From Actinomadura sp. WMMA1423 (lineage in GTDB: Bacteria; Actinomycetota; Actinomycetes; Streptosporangiales; Streptosporangiaceae): a stretch of DNA of 64,000 nt. Below the pieces are notes generated by a model. The model ran no database searches. It had not been told where the DNA came from and was given only the letters and a program-made list of their open reading frames with translations. The stretch is from positions 4,092,001 to 4,156,000 of the forward strand of contig NZ_CP041244.1 in assembly GCF_006547145.1 (NCBI RefSeq), written 5' to 3'. A program made the translations under genes and the position numbers. The stretch's first letter is position 1. Each line of letters opens with the position of its first letter. Below, one piece after another: positions 8,463 to 16,823 of this stretch.

Positions 8463-9499
8463 CCCGCTGCCGCCACGAAACCCTTTCCCTGCTGGTCGAG
8501 CATCTGCCGATTCGCTTCTCGTGCGCATTGTCGGGTGTGCCGCGCAGCAGTTTCTACCGACGGCGGAACCCTGCGCCGGGAAACAGTGAGCCAGCGGAGC
8601 GGCCGGCGCCGCCGAACGCGCTGAGCGAGAGCGAACGGGCCGAACTGGTCGAGATGCTCAACAGCGACCGGTTCGCCGACAAGGCACCCCGGCAGGTGTG
8701 GGCTGCGCTGCTGGACGAGGGGGTGTACCTGGCGTCGGTGTCGACGATGTACCGGGAACTACGCAGGCGTGACCAGGTCCGGGAGCGGCGCGCCCAGGCC
8801 CGGCACCAGGCGCGCACCAAACCGTATCTGGCCGCGTACGCCCCCAACCAGATATGGAGTTGGGATATCACGAAACTGCCGGGTCCGGGGCCACGCCAGT
8901 TCTATGACCTGTATGTGATGCTCGACATCTTCTCCCGCTTCGTCGTGCACTGGGAGATCCACCTGCGCGAGTCAGGTGAGCTGGCCGAGCAGTTCATGCG
9001 GAACTCGTTCGCCGCCAACGGCGGGATCGTGCCCGGCACCATCCATTCCGACAACGGGACCTCGATGACCTCCAAGCCGGTGACGGCACTGCTGGCAGAC
9101 CTGGACATCATCAAGTCCCACTCCCGCCCGAAGGTGAGCAACGACAACCCCTACAGCGAGGCGCAGTTCAAAACCTTGAAGTACTGCCCGGTGTTCCCTG
9201 TCAGGTTCGCCTCGCTCGACGAGGCCGAGACGTTCTGCCACCATTTCTTCGACTACTACAATTACCGGCATTACCACGCCGGGATCGGGCTCCACACGCC
9301 GTTCACCATGCATATCGGCACCGCACAGGCGATCCAGCACAACCGAGCCGCCACGATCGCAGCGTTCCGCGCGGCCAACCCGCGACGGTTCACCCAGCCG
9401 CCCACGCTGCCCAAGATCCCCACAGTCGCGCAGATCAACCGACCCGACGAAGACCCCACCGATCCGAGCAGCTCTGACCAGGAGAAACAGGCCGCCTAA
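8459..9499 (+). CDS. IS3-family transposase OrfB (DDE integrase core)
   Basis: The 346-residue protein carries an HTH_21-type N-terminal region (about 55-110) and an rve catalytic core (about 120-290). The DDE residues are visible in WSWDITKL, IHSDNGTSM and NPYSEAQFKTLKY. The core is followed by the usual YNYRHYHAGIG block. The full length and motifs suggest an active enzyme that cuts and joins the element ends, together with OrfA or as an OrfAB fusion. The start overlaps the orfA stop by 4 nt. Confidence 0.88.
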   Translation: MTRCRHETLSLLVEHLPIRFSCALSGVPRSSFYRRRNPAPGNSEPAERPAPPNALSESERAELVEMLNSDRFADKAPRQVWAALLDEGVYLASVSTMYRELRRRDQVRERRAQARHQARTKPYLAAYAPNQIWSWDITKLPGPGPRQFYDLYVMLDIFSRFVVHWEIHLRESGELAEQFMRNSFAANGGIVPGTIHSDNGTSMTSKPVTALLADLDIIKSHSRPKVSNDNPYSEAQFKTLKYCPVFPVRFASLDEAETFCHHFFDYYNYRHYHAGIGLHTPFTMHIGTAQAIQHNRAATIAAFRAANPRRFTQPPTLPKIPTVAQINRPDEDPTDPSSSDQEKQAA

Positions 9500-10170
9500 C
9501 GATCACTGGCCCCTGTCTCGTTTGACTTGACACCTACCGTAGTCCGAGCCGGCTCATCGACGACATCGTGTCCGAGATGGTGACGGAGTTCGTCGCGCAG
9601 CTGGCGCGGATCGACGTCGAGCGTCCTCACATCGCCGCCCGGCTCATGCTGTGGGCGCGTAAGGGCGCACTACGCGCTCGCGGACGAGATGCCCGGCACA
9701 TCCCGCGTGACCCGAGTGAACTGCCCGAGCGCCACGCCGCCTACGAAGTCGACCCGATCGTGCTCCTGTTGGAAGCCGCACGGCAGCAGATCATCACCCC
9801 GGATGCCGCTGAACTGATCACCGCCACGCGGCTGAACGGTCTGACCGTCCAGTGCGTGGCCAACGACCAGGGCGTGCCGGCGAGCCGGTTGTACAAACAA
9901 CGACAGGTCGCTGAGGTCCGCCTCGCGGCCGCATTTCGGGACGGCCGAATATCGGCGATGTCAATCGCACCGCCCTCGGCGGTGTGAGGTTTCACGCGGC
10001 GTCATGAGGTGTCGAGCCGACTGGACACAGCTCACAGTTCCGCCAAAAGGGGCAGAACCGACTCCCGTGTCAATGCGACTTGGCCTTCCTTGTACGGGTT
10101 TTACCTTCACCACGGCGTGACATGGGCGCGGAGCGGTTTGCTTGGCCCTACGATCGCTCGTCGTTGCCTG

Positions 10171-10206
10171 GCAGTGCTGTCGCGAAGATGATCGCGACAG
10201 CACTGC
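10171..10206 (+). repeat. perfect 15-bp inverted repeat upstream of the Tad operon
   Basis: GCAGTGCTGTCGCGA (10171-10185) and TCGCGACAGCACTGC (10192-10206) are exact reverse complements around the 6-nt loop AGATGA. It ends 28 nt before TTG 10235. It may be an operator, a 5'-UTR hairpin or a terminator protecting the operon from upstream reads; there is no T-tract. Confidence 0.6.
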
Positions 10207-10234
10207 GTGGGATCAAGTTCATGGAGGTGCGGAC

Positions 10235-10780
10235 TTGACCGTAATCGGTCGCCTGGCGGCCAGTCGGATCGCCTGGCTCGGAGTTGCAGGCGTCGCATTG
10301 GCTCTGACTGGCTGCAGCAACGACAACGATGCTGTTGCCCTGCCGTCGTCGAGCCACACCACCCCTTCTCTACCTTCCCCCTCGTCGGACGAGGAAGCCG
10401 TAAAGGAGACCTACACCTCTTTTATCAGCACGCTCGACCGCGCAGATTCACTCCCGGATGAGTCTCGCAGACAACAACTGTCCGCGCTGATGGTCGACCC
10501 TCAGCTTTCGCGCGTACTCCAGCGGGTCGAGGAACTGAGAAGTAAGAACCTCACCTCTTACGGGAAAGTGATCGTTCACATCACAAGCGTGGATGTTGCA
10601 GGAAACGATGCGACTCTGCATGACTGCCAAGACTCCAGCAGAGCCGGAATTATGAACCGCACTACACGCAAGAAGATCAAGCGGGGCGTCGAAAAGGGAA
10701 GGACCAAGGCGTACTTGATTAAGGGTGCAGACGAGAAGTGGCGCATCAGCAAGTATGTCGTACTCGGCGAAGGCTGCTGA
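10235..10780 (+). CDS. lipoprotein, first gene of the Tad pilus operon
   Basis: TTG 10235 is the likely start because GGAGGTG (10223-10229) lies just upstream and the product then begins with a lipoprotein signal: basic TVIGRLAASR, a hydrophobic stretch, and the lipobox LTGC. The mature protein (about 155 aa) has a Ser/Thr/Pro-rich tether followed by a compact domain whose alternating strands (KVIVHITSVDVAGNDATLHD ... KAYLIKGADEKWRISK) resemble an NTF2-like or DUF-type lipoprotein fold. It would be anchored on the outer face of the membrane. It ends 1 nt before the next gene, placing it in the pilus operon. Confidence 0.7.
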   Translation: MTVIGRLAASRIAWLGVAGVALALTGCSNDNDAVALPSSSHTTPSLPSPSSDEEAVKETYTSFISTLDRADSLPDESRRQQLSALMVDPQLSRVLQRVEELRSKNLTSYGKVIVHITSVDVAGNDATLHDCQDSSRAGIMNRTTRKKIKRGVEKGRTKAYLIKGADEKWRISKYVVLGEGC

Positions 10781-10781
10781 T

Positions 10782-11552
10782 ATGGCGCCCACCGCTTCCA
10801 CCGTTCTCATTGGAGGAACGCTGCTGCTTCAACCGATGTCCGCACCGCCACCTCAGGATCCGATTCCTCCTGACGCCAACTTGAATGGGTACGGCTTCGG
10901 CGCACAGGACGATGGCCGCCCTGGAAGCACCGGAAACCCACCCAGCGCGCATCCAGGCGGGGCCAGTGGTCCCGCCGAAGAGTCAAATGCCATTGGGCCA
11001 CACGACTGTCAGACCTCAAGCGACAACGTCCAGGTCTGTAAGCCGGTCGACGGAGACGGCAAGGCGGTGAAAGTCTCGCCGGCTGAACTGGCGTTGACCA
11101 CATGGACGCGGATGCCGATCCCCACGCCAGTAGTGAGGACGGCGCCGCCTCGCCGATCCACTGGACTGGTGGGCCTGCCGGAGTGGTTCTGGGTGACGAA
11201 CTCGCATCCGATCAGCGGCCGGGCGACCGCGCGTTCTGTCTGGATTGAGGTGACGGCGAGGCCGCAGAACCTCACGATTCATCCCGGCTATGGGAATCGC
11301 ATCGTCCGGTGTGCGGGAGTGGGGACCGCCTATGACAGATCGCGTCCGGCATCGGCGCAGCAGACCGACTGCTCGTACACGTACCAGCGGTCTTCAGCAC
11401 ATGAGCCGGGAAGCGCGTACCGGGCGCGGGTGACTGTGACTTGGGGCGGTACGTGGCGAGGGTCCGACGGGACCGGAGGGGCGCTACCGCCCTTGAACCG
11501 CACGACCAGTTTCCGCCTGCGGGTGGCCGAGGCACAGGGTCTGTACGGATGA
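10782..11552 (+). CDS. secreted protein of the Tad locus, unknown function
   Basis: ATG 10782 follows a GAAGG ribosome-binding site and starts a probable signal peptide (MAPTASTVLIGGTLLLQPMSA). The 256-residue product then has a disordered Pro/Gly/Ser-rich segment and a beta-rich C-terminal half (WFWVTNSHPISGR, VWIEVTARPQNLTIHPG, CSYTYQRSS). Two Cys in the latter half (RCAGVG and DCSYTY) could form a disulphide outside the cell. Homologous genes of unknown role sit in the same place in other actinobacterial Tad loci. An in-frame upstream extension would overlap the lipoprotein gene and lacks a signal peptide. Confidence 0.6.
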   Translation: MAPTASTVLIGGTLLLQPMSAPPPQDPIPPDANLNGYGFGAQDDGRPGSTGNPPSAHPGGASGPAEESNAIGPHDCQTSSDNVQVCKPVDGDGKAVKVSPAELALTTWTRMPIPTPVVRTAPPRRSTGLVGLPEWFWVTNSHPISGRATARSVWIEVTARPQNLTIHPGYGNRIVRCAGVGTAYDRSRPASAQQTDCSYTYQRSSAHEPGSAYRARVTVTWGGTWRGSDGTGGALPPLNRTTSFRLRVAEAQGLYG

Positions 11553-11560
11553 GGAGTGCG

Positions 11561-12259
11561 ATGAAGTCCAGCGGCGGCACCCTGCCAAAGCCAACGGTTC
11601 CGAAGACGGCCAGCGGGGCGGTGCCCCCGGCGTCGGGACGGCTGGCTCGGCAACGACGTCCAAGCTGGATCGCAGCCGGCGTGATGCTGCTGGCGTTCGC
11701 CGTGCTGGCGAATGTGTACCTCTTCCGTTCGGCTGGAGAGCGGAGGTCGGTGGTGCGACTGGCGCGCGATGTTCCGGTCGGACACAAGCTCGTCCAGGCC
11801 GATCTGGACGTGGTCCGGGTGGCAGCGGACTCGGCGGTGGCGGTGATTCCGCAGCGACAGCTCCGGGACGTGATCGGGCAGCGGGCCGCGGTCGGGTTGC
11901 GGAAGGGGACGCTGCTCGCCGCCTCGCAGCTGACGGCACAACAGAGTCCGCAGCCCGGTCAGGCGCTGGTGACGGTGCCTTTGAAGGCCAGTGCCGTTCC
12001 GCCGGGCTTGGCGCCTGGATGGCGCGTCCGCGTCGTCTTCACCCCTGGTGAGCAGAGCTCTGGCGGCAACTCAGTGTCGGGAGGCGTTGAAACCAATCCG
12101 CTACGGGACGTCAAAGGGATGGTCGACCAGGTAGAAGGCCCAGACGCCGAGGGAGCGACAACAGTGTCGCTGCTCGTGGCCGAGTCCGACAGCAGCACGG
12201 TGGCACGGCAGGCGGCGGCCGACCTGGTCGTTCTCGTGGTGACTGAAAGGCGAGGTTGA
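11561..12259 (+). CDS. SAF-domain pilus assembly protein (CpaB/RcpC-like)
   Basis: The 232-residue protein has one N-terminal membrane helix (about 27-50, IAAGVMLLAFAVLANVYLF) and a SAF domain starting at about residue 60 (VVRLARDVPVGHKLVQADL), followed by RAAVGLRKGTLLAASQL, typical of CpaB/RcpC Flp-pilus proteins that act at the cell envelope. ATG 11561 follows GAGGAG; ATG 11549, overlapping the previous stop, is the alternative. It is the third gene of the operon and its stop is 4 nt before the next start. Confidence 0.75.
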   Translation: MKSSGGTLPKPTVPKTASGAVPPASGRLARQRRPSWIAAGVMLLAFAVLANVYLFRSAGERRSVVRLARDVPVGHKLVQADLDVVRVAADSAVAVIPQRQLRDVIGQRAAVGLRKGTLLAASQLTAQQSPQPGQALVTVPLKASAVPPGLAPGWRVRVVFTPGEQSSGGNSVSGGVETNPLRDVKGMVDQVEGPDAEGATTVSLLVAESDSSTVARQAAADLVVLVVTERRG

Positions 12260-12263
12260 GGCG

Positions 12264-13061
12264 ATGGGGATCTGCTGCCTGGTCTCTCCCGGGGGAGCAC
12301 CGGGAGTGTCCACCACTGCTCTCGGATTGTCGTTGCTATGGCCAGGGCGAGTCCTCCTGGCTGAGTGCGACCCGATGGGACGCCGTGTACTTCCCGGCTT
12401 CATGGCCGACCGGATGCGCGATTCGGCCGGCCCGGGGCTGCTGGGCCTGGCGATGGCATCCGAGGCCGACGAGGACGCGCCGGTCCCGCTGAAGGAGTAC
12501 GTGGTGCCGATCGCCGACGACGGCCGTGTGGAGCTGCTGCACGGCGTTCGCGATCCTCGGTATGGGACACGCTTGGGGCCGCTCTGGCAGCGGTTGGCCA
12601 GGGCGCTGGCGGCCTGGGAAGGCGACGTGATCGCCGACCTGGGGCAGGTCGGCGGCACGGACACTCCCGTGGAACTGCTGAAGGCAGCAGACGCGGTGGT
12701 CATGGTCCTCAAGCCCACGGTGACGCAGGTCGACGCCGCTAAACCGCGGCTGGACGCGCTCAAGGGCCTTGTGCGGGAAGGCGCAACCCTCGGGCTCTGC
12801 GTGGTCACCGACGGCCCCTACAGCGCATCCGAGGTCGGACGCGCGCTGGAGGTCGCGGTGCTGGCTGAGCTTCCCTCGTCCCCTGGAGATGCCCGAGTGC
12901 TGTCTGACGGTGCACGCCCTCGGCTGGCGTTCAGGACTTCGGTCTTGATGCGGTCGATGAAGGATCTGGGTCAGCGGCTCCATTCGACCGTCGCCGACTT
13001 GGGGGCGAAGGACGTCACTGGGCGGTCGGCGCGTCTGACGGCAGTGGGAGCCCACGAGTGA
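12264..13061 (+). CDS. CpaE/TadZ-like P-loop ATPase
   Basis: The 265-residue ParA/MinD-like protein sits at the TadZ position. Its nucleotide-binding motif is SPGGAPGVSTTALGLS: the usual lysines of a deviant Walker A are missing, a feature I also associate with actinobacterial homologues. LLAECDPMG (about 31-39) corresponds to the switch-I Asp strand and VIADLGQVGG to Walker B. TadZ proteins localise the secretion ATPase to the pilus assembly site. Its stop overlaps the ATPase gene start by 4 nt (GTGA), implying coupled synthesis. Whether it binds nucleotide is uncertain. Confidence 0.7.
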   Translation: MGICCLVSPGGAPGVSTTALGLSLLWPGRVLLAECDPMGRRVLPGFMADRMRDSAGPGLLGLAMASEADEDAPVPLKEYVVPIADDGRVELLHGVRDPRYGTRLGPLWQRLARALAAWEGDVIADLGQVGGTDTPVELLKAADAVVMVLKPTVTQVDAAKPRLDALKGLVREGATLGLCVVTDGPYSASEVGRALEVAVLAELPSSPGDARVLSDGARPRLAFRTSVLMRSMKDLGQRLHSTVADLGAKDVTGRSARLTAVGAHE

Positions 13062-14416
13062 CCGCGCCAGGCTGGACTCCCACTGGTAACAGGGCCTCGG
13101 CACCGTTCGCGGTCCCTGTCCAGCAGAGTGGTGAGTCGAATGCGTGGGCGGCGGTCCGCGAGGTGTCGGCGCAGCTCGTTGACGTCCTGGGCGACGGAGT
13201 CGACCGTGTGAGGGCGCGGCAGCTCATCGACGCGCAAGTCCAGGTGTGGGCACACGAGCAGATGGCCGCTGGGCGCGTCACCTCCGTGCCCGAGCAGCAG
13301 CGCGTGGCGCAGATGGTGTACGACCGGCGGTTCGGTCTGGGGGCGCTGCAGCCGTTCCTGGAGCGTTCCGATGTGGAGAACATCGTGGTCAACGGCTGCC
13401 GCCAGACCTGGGTCAGTTACACCGACGGATCCAAGAAGCCCGGGCCGCCGGTCGCCGAAACCGATGAGGACCTGATCGAGTGGGTGCAGTTGCTGGCCAG
13501 GCGCGGCAACACGGGGCGGGAGTTCTCCCACGCCTCCCCGCTGCTGGACGTCGCGCTGGCCGACGGGGTGCGGCTGGCCGTGGTCGGGTGGGTGTCGCGG
13601 CATCCGCACCTGGCGATCCGAGTCCATCGGCTGGTCGACATCAGCCTTCGGCAGCTCACCGAACTCGGCACACTGACCGCGCCGCTGGCGGCCTTCCTGC
13701 GTGCGGCGATCGCCGCACGCCGCAACATCATCGTGTGCGGCGAGGTGAACACCGGCAAGACCACTCTCGTGCGGGCCCTGGCCGGGGAGATCCCTCCAGA
13801 CCAGCGGATCATCACCCTGGAAAGCGACTTCGAACTGTTTCTGGACGACCCGCGCCTGGCGCATCGCCACCCGGATGTGGTCGCGCTCGAAGCACGGCAG
13901 GCCAACGCTGAAGGCGCCGGTGAGGTGCGGCTCCAAGACCTGGTGCCGGCATGTCTGCGGCTGAACCCCGACCGCGTCATCGTCGGTGAGGCCCGGCACG
14001 GCGAGCTGGCTCCAATGCTTGAAGTCATGTACTCCGGCGCGCGCGGCTCGATGTGCACCTTGCATGTCCACCGCCCCGAACACGTCTTCAGCCGTGTGGT
14101 GCAGCTCGGCCGCCGCGCCGACCTCGGCTTGGGCGCCGACGACGTGCACCTGATGTTCGGCCTGGCTGAACCACTCATCGTCTACCTGCGGCGCGACCAG
14201 GCCACCAACGACCGGTACGTGTCCCAGGTGATGGAGATCGGCCCGCCGGCGGACTCGGCTGAACCGACCCGCAACTTCGTCTTCACGCCCGGACCGGACG
14301 GACGCGCTACTCCGGCTGGCGGGCACATCAGTCCGGCCCTGCTGGACGAACTCCTGGCGCACGGCTTCGACCCCGCGCTTCTGGAACCGGAGCGAGTGAA
14401 CGGAGGTTGGAGGTGA
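13058..14416 (+). CDS. tadA: TadA/CpaF family secretion ATPase
   Basis: The 452-residue type II/IV secretion ATPase powers Flp pilus assembly at the inner face of the membrane. The CpaF core is clear: N-terminal domain through about 200, Walker A GEVNTGKTT (228-236), Asp box region ITLESDFEL (252-260), Walker B RVIVGEARHGE (306-316) and His box MCTLHVH (332-338). A longer cytoplasmic C-terminal tail (about 395-452) varies between homologues. The GTG start overlaps the previous stop by 4 nt. Confidence 0.9.
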   Translation: MTAPGWTPTGNRASAPFAVPVQQSGESNAWAAVREVSAQLVDVLGDGVDRVRARQLIDAQVQVWAHEQMAAGRVTSVPEQQRVAQMVYDRRFGLGALQPFLERSDVENIVVNGCRQTWVSYTDGSKKPGPPVAETDEDLIEWVQLLARRGNTGREFSHASPLLDVALADGVRLAVVGWVSRHPHLAIRVHRLVDISLRQLTELGTLTAPLAAFLRAAIAARRNIIVCGEVNTGKTTLVRALAGEIPPDQRIITLESDFELFLDDPRLAHRHPDVVALEARQANAEGAGEVRLQDLVPACLRLNPDRVIVGEARHGELAPMLEVMYSGARGSMCTLHVHRPEHVFSRVVQLGRRADLGLGADDVHLMFGLAEPLIVYLRRDQATNDRYVSQVMEIGPPADSAEPTRNFVFTPGPDGRATPAGGHISPALLDELLAHGFDPALLEPERVNGGWR

Positions 14417-15300
14417 CGGGGTGGCTCGCCGCGCTCGCCGGCCTGTGCGCTGCCTGTGCCGTGCTCGTCATCATCACCGGGTTCCGGGGCGTCGGGCCCG
14501 GTGCGCCGGACGCGCGCCCCCCGTCCCGCATCCAGGCCATGCTGTGTTCGCCAGCCTGGCCGGGTCGCCGCAACCGGGCGCTTGCCGGGGTCGGATCCGG
14601 GTTGGTGGTCTTGCTGGTGTCGGGATGGCCCGTGGCCGCGCTGGCGGCCACTGTCGGCGCGTACGCGCTACCGCCGATGCTGTCCGGGCGTGCGCCGCAG
14701 CGCCGGATCGCGCGACTGGAAGCCTTGGCGCAGTGGTCCCGGCGGCTGGCGGAGATGATCGGTGCCAGCCGCGGCCTGGAACAGGCTCTGGCCGACAGCG
14801 CCCGCATCGCCCCCGCCACGATCAGTGAGCCGGTCAGGAAGCTGGCAGGACGGCTGAACAACCACGCCAACACCGACCACGCGCTACGGGCGTTCGCCGA
14901 CGAACTGGACGACCCGATCGCCGACCTCATCGCCTGCGCACTGCTGCTGGCGGCCCGCCGCCGCGGTCCGGGTGCGCGTGAGGCGTTGAGCTTGCTGGCC
15001 GATGCGGTCGAGCACGAGGTGATCGTCCGCCGCGACGTCGAGGCCGAACGGGCCGGGCTGCGCACCACCCTGATCGTGATCGTCTCCTCGGTTGGGATCT
15101 TGAGCGTGCTGTTCGCGTCATCGCAGACCCTCGCCGGTCCTTACGACACGCCGCTCGGGCAGACGGTGCTCGCCGTCGTCGCCGCCATCTACGCGACTGG
15201 GCTGTGGTGGATGCGTCGCCTTGCTGTCCTGTCGACCGGTGCGCGTTTCCTTCACGCCGCCCACCCGGTGGCCGCCGTCGAGCAAGGGACCGGCCGATGA
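14413..15300 (+). CDS. tadB: TadB-like type II secretion F membrane protein
   Basis: The 295-residue integral membrane protein has an N-terminal helix, a helical hairpin at about 60-90, the T2SSF cytoplasmic domain (about 95-215, ALAQWSRRLAEMIGASRGLEQAL and IADLIACALLLAARRRGPG) and C-terminal helices (about 225-280). With TadC it forms the membrane platform that TadA drives. GTG 14413 overlaps the tadA stop (GTGA) and follows GGAGG, so it is preferred to TTG 14407. Confidence 0.85.
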   Translation: MTGWLAALAGLCAACAVLVIITGFRGVGPGAPDARPPSRIQAMLCSPAWPGRRNRALAGVGSGLVVLLVSGWPVAALAATVGAYALPPMLSGRAPQRRIARLEALAQWSRRLAEMIGASRGLEQALADSARIAPATISEPVRKLAGRLNNHANTDHALRAFADELDDPIADLIACALLLAARRRGPGAREALSLLADAVEHEVIVRRDVEAERAGLRTTLIVIVSSVGILSVLFASSQTLAGPYDTPLGQTVLAVVAAIYATGLWWMRRLAVLSTGARFLHAAHPVAAVEQGTGR

Positions 15301-16193
15301 CCGTGATCGCTGCCCTCGCCGGCTGCCTGGCCGCCGCCGGTCTCATCCTGCTTGTGCGCGAGTTGCGGCCCGCGCCACCGCGGCTGGACGCCGCCCTGGC
15401 CCGCGTTCAGGCCGTACCGTTCCCGGCCGCGGCGGGCCATGACGACAGCGCGGCACTCCAAGAGCAGGTCGGACGGTGGCTGGCTGAACGAGTCGCGCGT
15501 CCGGCAGGGCTGCTGGCTGTTCCCCGCACTGATCTGGCGGTGCTGGGCCGCCCGGTGGAGCGGTTCATGCTGGACAAGCTGGCCCTGTTCGTCACCGGCC
15601 TCGCCGCACCGTCCTTGCTGACCGGCCTGGTCACCGTTGTCGGCGGCTCGCTGCCATGGACCTTTCCAGTGCTGGTCGGACTGGTGCTGGCGGCGGTGCT
15701 GTCGATGGTGCCGGACTGGAGCGTTCGCTCCCAGGCCCGGCAGCGCCGCCGCGACTTCCGCTACGCCTTCACCTCCTACCTGCAACTGGTCGTCCTGGAA
15801 CGCCAAGCCGGCGCCGCGCTCAATGCCGCGCTGGAGAACCCAGCGAAGATCACCGACGGGTGGCCGTTCCAGCGCATCCACCAGGCCCTGTCCCGGGCTC
15901 GGCACGGGCAGCAGCAGCCCTGGCGCGCCTTGGCAGACCTCGGCGCCGAAATCGACGTCCGGGACTTGACCGACCTTGCCCACACCGCCGAGATCGCCGG
16001 GAGCGAGGGCGCGAAGATGCACGATGTGCTGATCGCCAAGATCGGCTCGATGCGGCATGAGGCGTCCGCCGCCGCCCGCTCCGAGGCCAACGCCCGCACC
16101 ACCGCGATGTGGGTGCCCACATCCCTGCTGATGCTCGGCTTCGTCATCCTGATCGGCTTCCCGTTCTTCTCCAAGCTCCTGGCATCCGGCTAA
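15297..16193 (+). CDS. tadC: TadC-like type II secretion F membrane protein
   Basis: The 298-residue protein has an N-terminal membrane helix, paired helices around 100-140, a T2SSF domain (about 155-260, FRYAFTSYLQLVVLERQAGA and AEIAGSEGAKMHDVL) and a terminal hydrophobic helix (MWVPTSLLMLGFVILIGFPF). It is the second platform subunit. ATG 15297 overlaps the tadB stop by 4 nt. A 31-nt gap follows before the pilin-like gene. Confidence 0.85.
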   Translation: MTVIAALAGCLAAAGLILLVRELRPAPPRLDAALARVQAVPFPAAAGHDDSAALQEQVGRWLAERVARPAGLLAVPRTDLAVLGRPVERFMLDKLALFVTGLAAPSLLTGLVTVVGGSLPWTFPVLVGLVLAAVLSMVPDWSVRSQARQRRRDFRYAFTSYLQLVVLERQAGAALNAALENPAKITDGWPFQRIHQALSRARHGQQQPWRALADLGAEIDVRDLTDLAHTAEIAGSEGAKMHDVLIAKIGSMRHEASAAARSEANARTTAMWVPTSLLMLGFVILIGFPFFSKLLASG

Positions 16194-16224
16194 CGCCGGC
16201 GCCGCATCATCGACTCGGGGGATC

Positions 16225-16437
16225 ATGAACACGCTCACCACCGCCGCGGCTCGTATGGCCGTCGTCGTACTCAACCGCTTCGCCGATCTGAACACCCGTC
16301 GTGACCGAGGATCCGGTGTGGTGGAGACGATCATCATCGTGGCCGGGTTCGCCGGCTTGGCCTTCACCGTCTACCTCGCCGTCGCCGGCAAGGTGAACGG
16401 CTGGATCAGCAAGATCCCGGGCTCCTCCGGCCGGTGA
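16225..16437 (+). CDS. Flp-like type IVb pilin
   Basis: The 70-residue protein carries a prepilin signature: a basic leader ending RRDRG, then SGVVE and a long hydrophobic helix (TIIIVAGFAGLAFTVYLAVA). Cleavage after that Gly would place Glu at +5, as in Flp/type IV pilins. This makes it the probable major pilin. No prepilin peptidase gene is present in this operon, so the processing enzyme must be encoded elsewhere. The GTG of the next gene overlaps its stop. Confidence 0.75.
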   Translation: MNTLTTAAARMAVVVLNRFADLNTRRDRGSGVVETIIIVAGFAGLAFTVYLAVAGKVNGWISKIPGSSGR

Positions 16438-16823
16438 ACTCTCCTACCGTCGCGCGGTGGGATGCGGGTTCGGCGACCGTCACGGCCGCGATCGTCTTCC
16501 CCGCCGTTGGAGTGCTGTTCCTGGGGTTGGTGCAGGCGGTCATGGTCTCGGTCGCCCGGGACGTCGCGCTGTCGGCGGCTGAGGAAGGGCTGCGTGTCGC
16601 GCGTGCCCGCCACGGAACCGCGGCCGCAGGCCGCTCCGCCGCCGCGTCCTTCGCTGGCGCCGAACCCGTCTTGCGCTCACCAAGCGTGACCGTGTCAGGG
16701 GCCACGACTCTCACCGTCCACGTAACCGGAACCGCCCCGTCCATCCTGCCCGGTGTCGACATCAAGATCAGCCGCTCAGCTCGGGGCGCCCGGGAACGCT
16801 TCACCGTCCCCGAGCGGCCATGA
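16434..16823 (+). CDS. TadE-like pseudopilin
   Basis: The 129-residue protein has a short leader (NSPTVARWDAG) followed by a hydrophobic helix (TAAIVFPAVGVLFLGLVQAV) and a small extracellular domain with beta-rich VTVSGATTLTVHVTG. This is the TadE/TadF architecture. After the Gly cleavage site the +5 position is Thr rather than Glu, so it may be a minor component. Stop/start overlaps of 4 nt join it to genes on both sides. Confidence 0.75.
   Translation: MNSPTVARWDAGSATVTAAIVFPAVGVLFLGLVQAVMVSVARDVALSAAEEGLRVARARHGTAAAGRSAAASFAGAEPVLRSPSVTVSGATTLTVHVTGTAPSILPGVDIKISRSARGARERFTVPERP

Larger units (their letters stand above)
7961..9532 (+). mobile_element. IS3-family insertion sequence, apparently intact
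   Basis: The element has two overlapping transposase ORFs. Imperfect terminal inverted repeats begin TGTCA: TGTCAGGCTCAGGTGGGACA at the left end and, on the opposite strand at the right end, TGTCAAGTCAAACGAGACAG. The ends could extend 1-2 bp further (GTGTCA). I could not find a matching 3-4-bp target duplication, which is normally expected for IS3. It splits the conserved gene at 7607-9987. Both ORFs look undamaged, suggesting recent insertion. Confidence 0.8.
7607..9987 (+). pseudogene. conserved actinobacterial protein interrupted by an IS3-family element
   Basis: The 5' part (7607-7960) starts at ATG 7607 behind GGAGG and encodes about 118 residues ending GMAMPGLKSTAARVIRSS. The 3' part (about 9535-9987) continues as YRSPSRLIDDIVSEMVTEF and then an ARLMLWARKGALRAR segment. 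The joined pattern, MPGL-x-R, GYR-like turn, DD..EM, then a helical region with a C-terminal HTH-like LNGLTVQCVANDQGVPASRLYK, matches a protein family commonly seen in Streptomyces relatives with no assigned function. The IS between the parts separates the putative HTH from the N-terminus, so the gene is very likely inactive. The reunited protein would be about 268 aa. Confidence 0.7.

Noticed and set aside
7950..9545. Exact target-site duplication of the intact IS3 element
   Set aside because: Tested several end positions (TGTCA, GTGTCA, TGTGTCA) and lengths of 3-4 bp; none gave matching flanks compatible with the reading frame.
12971..14362. 463-codon ORF antisense to tadA
   Set aside because: Composition artefact of a GC-rich CpaF gene; His/Gln/Arg-rich translation with no domain.
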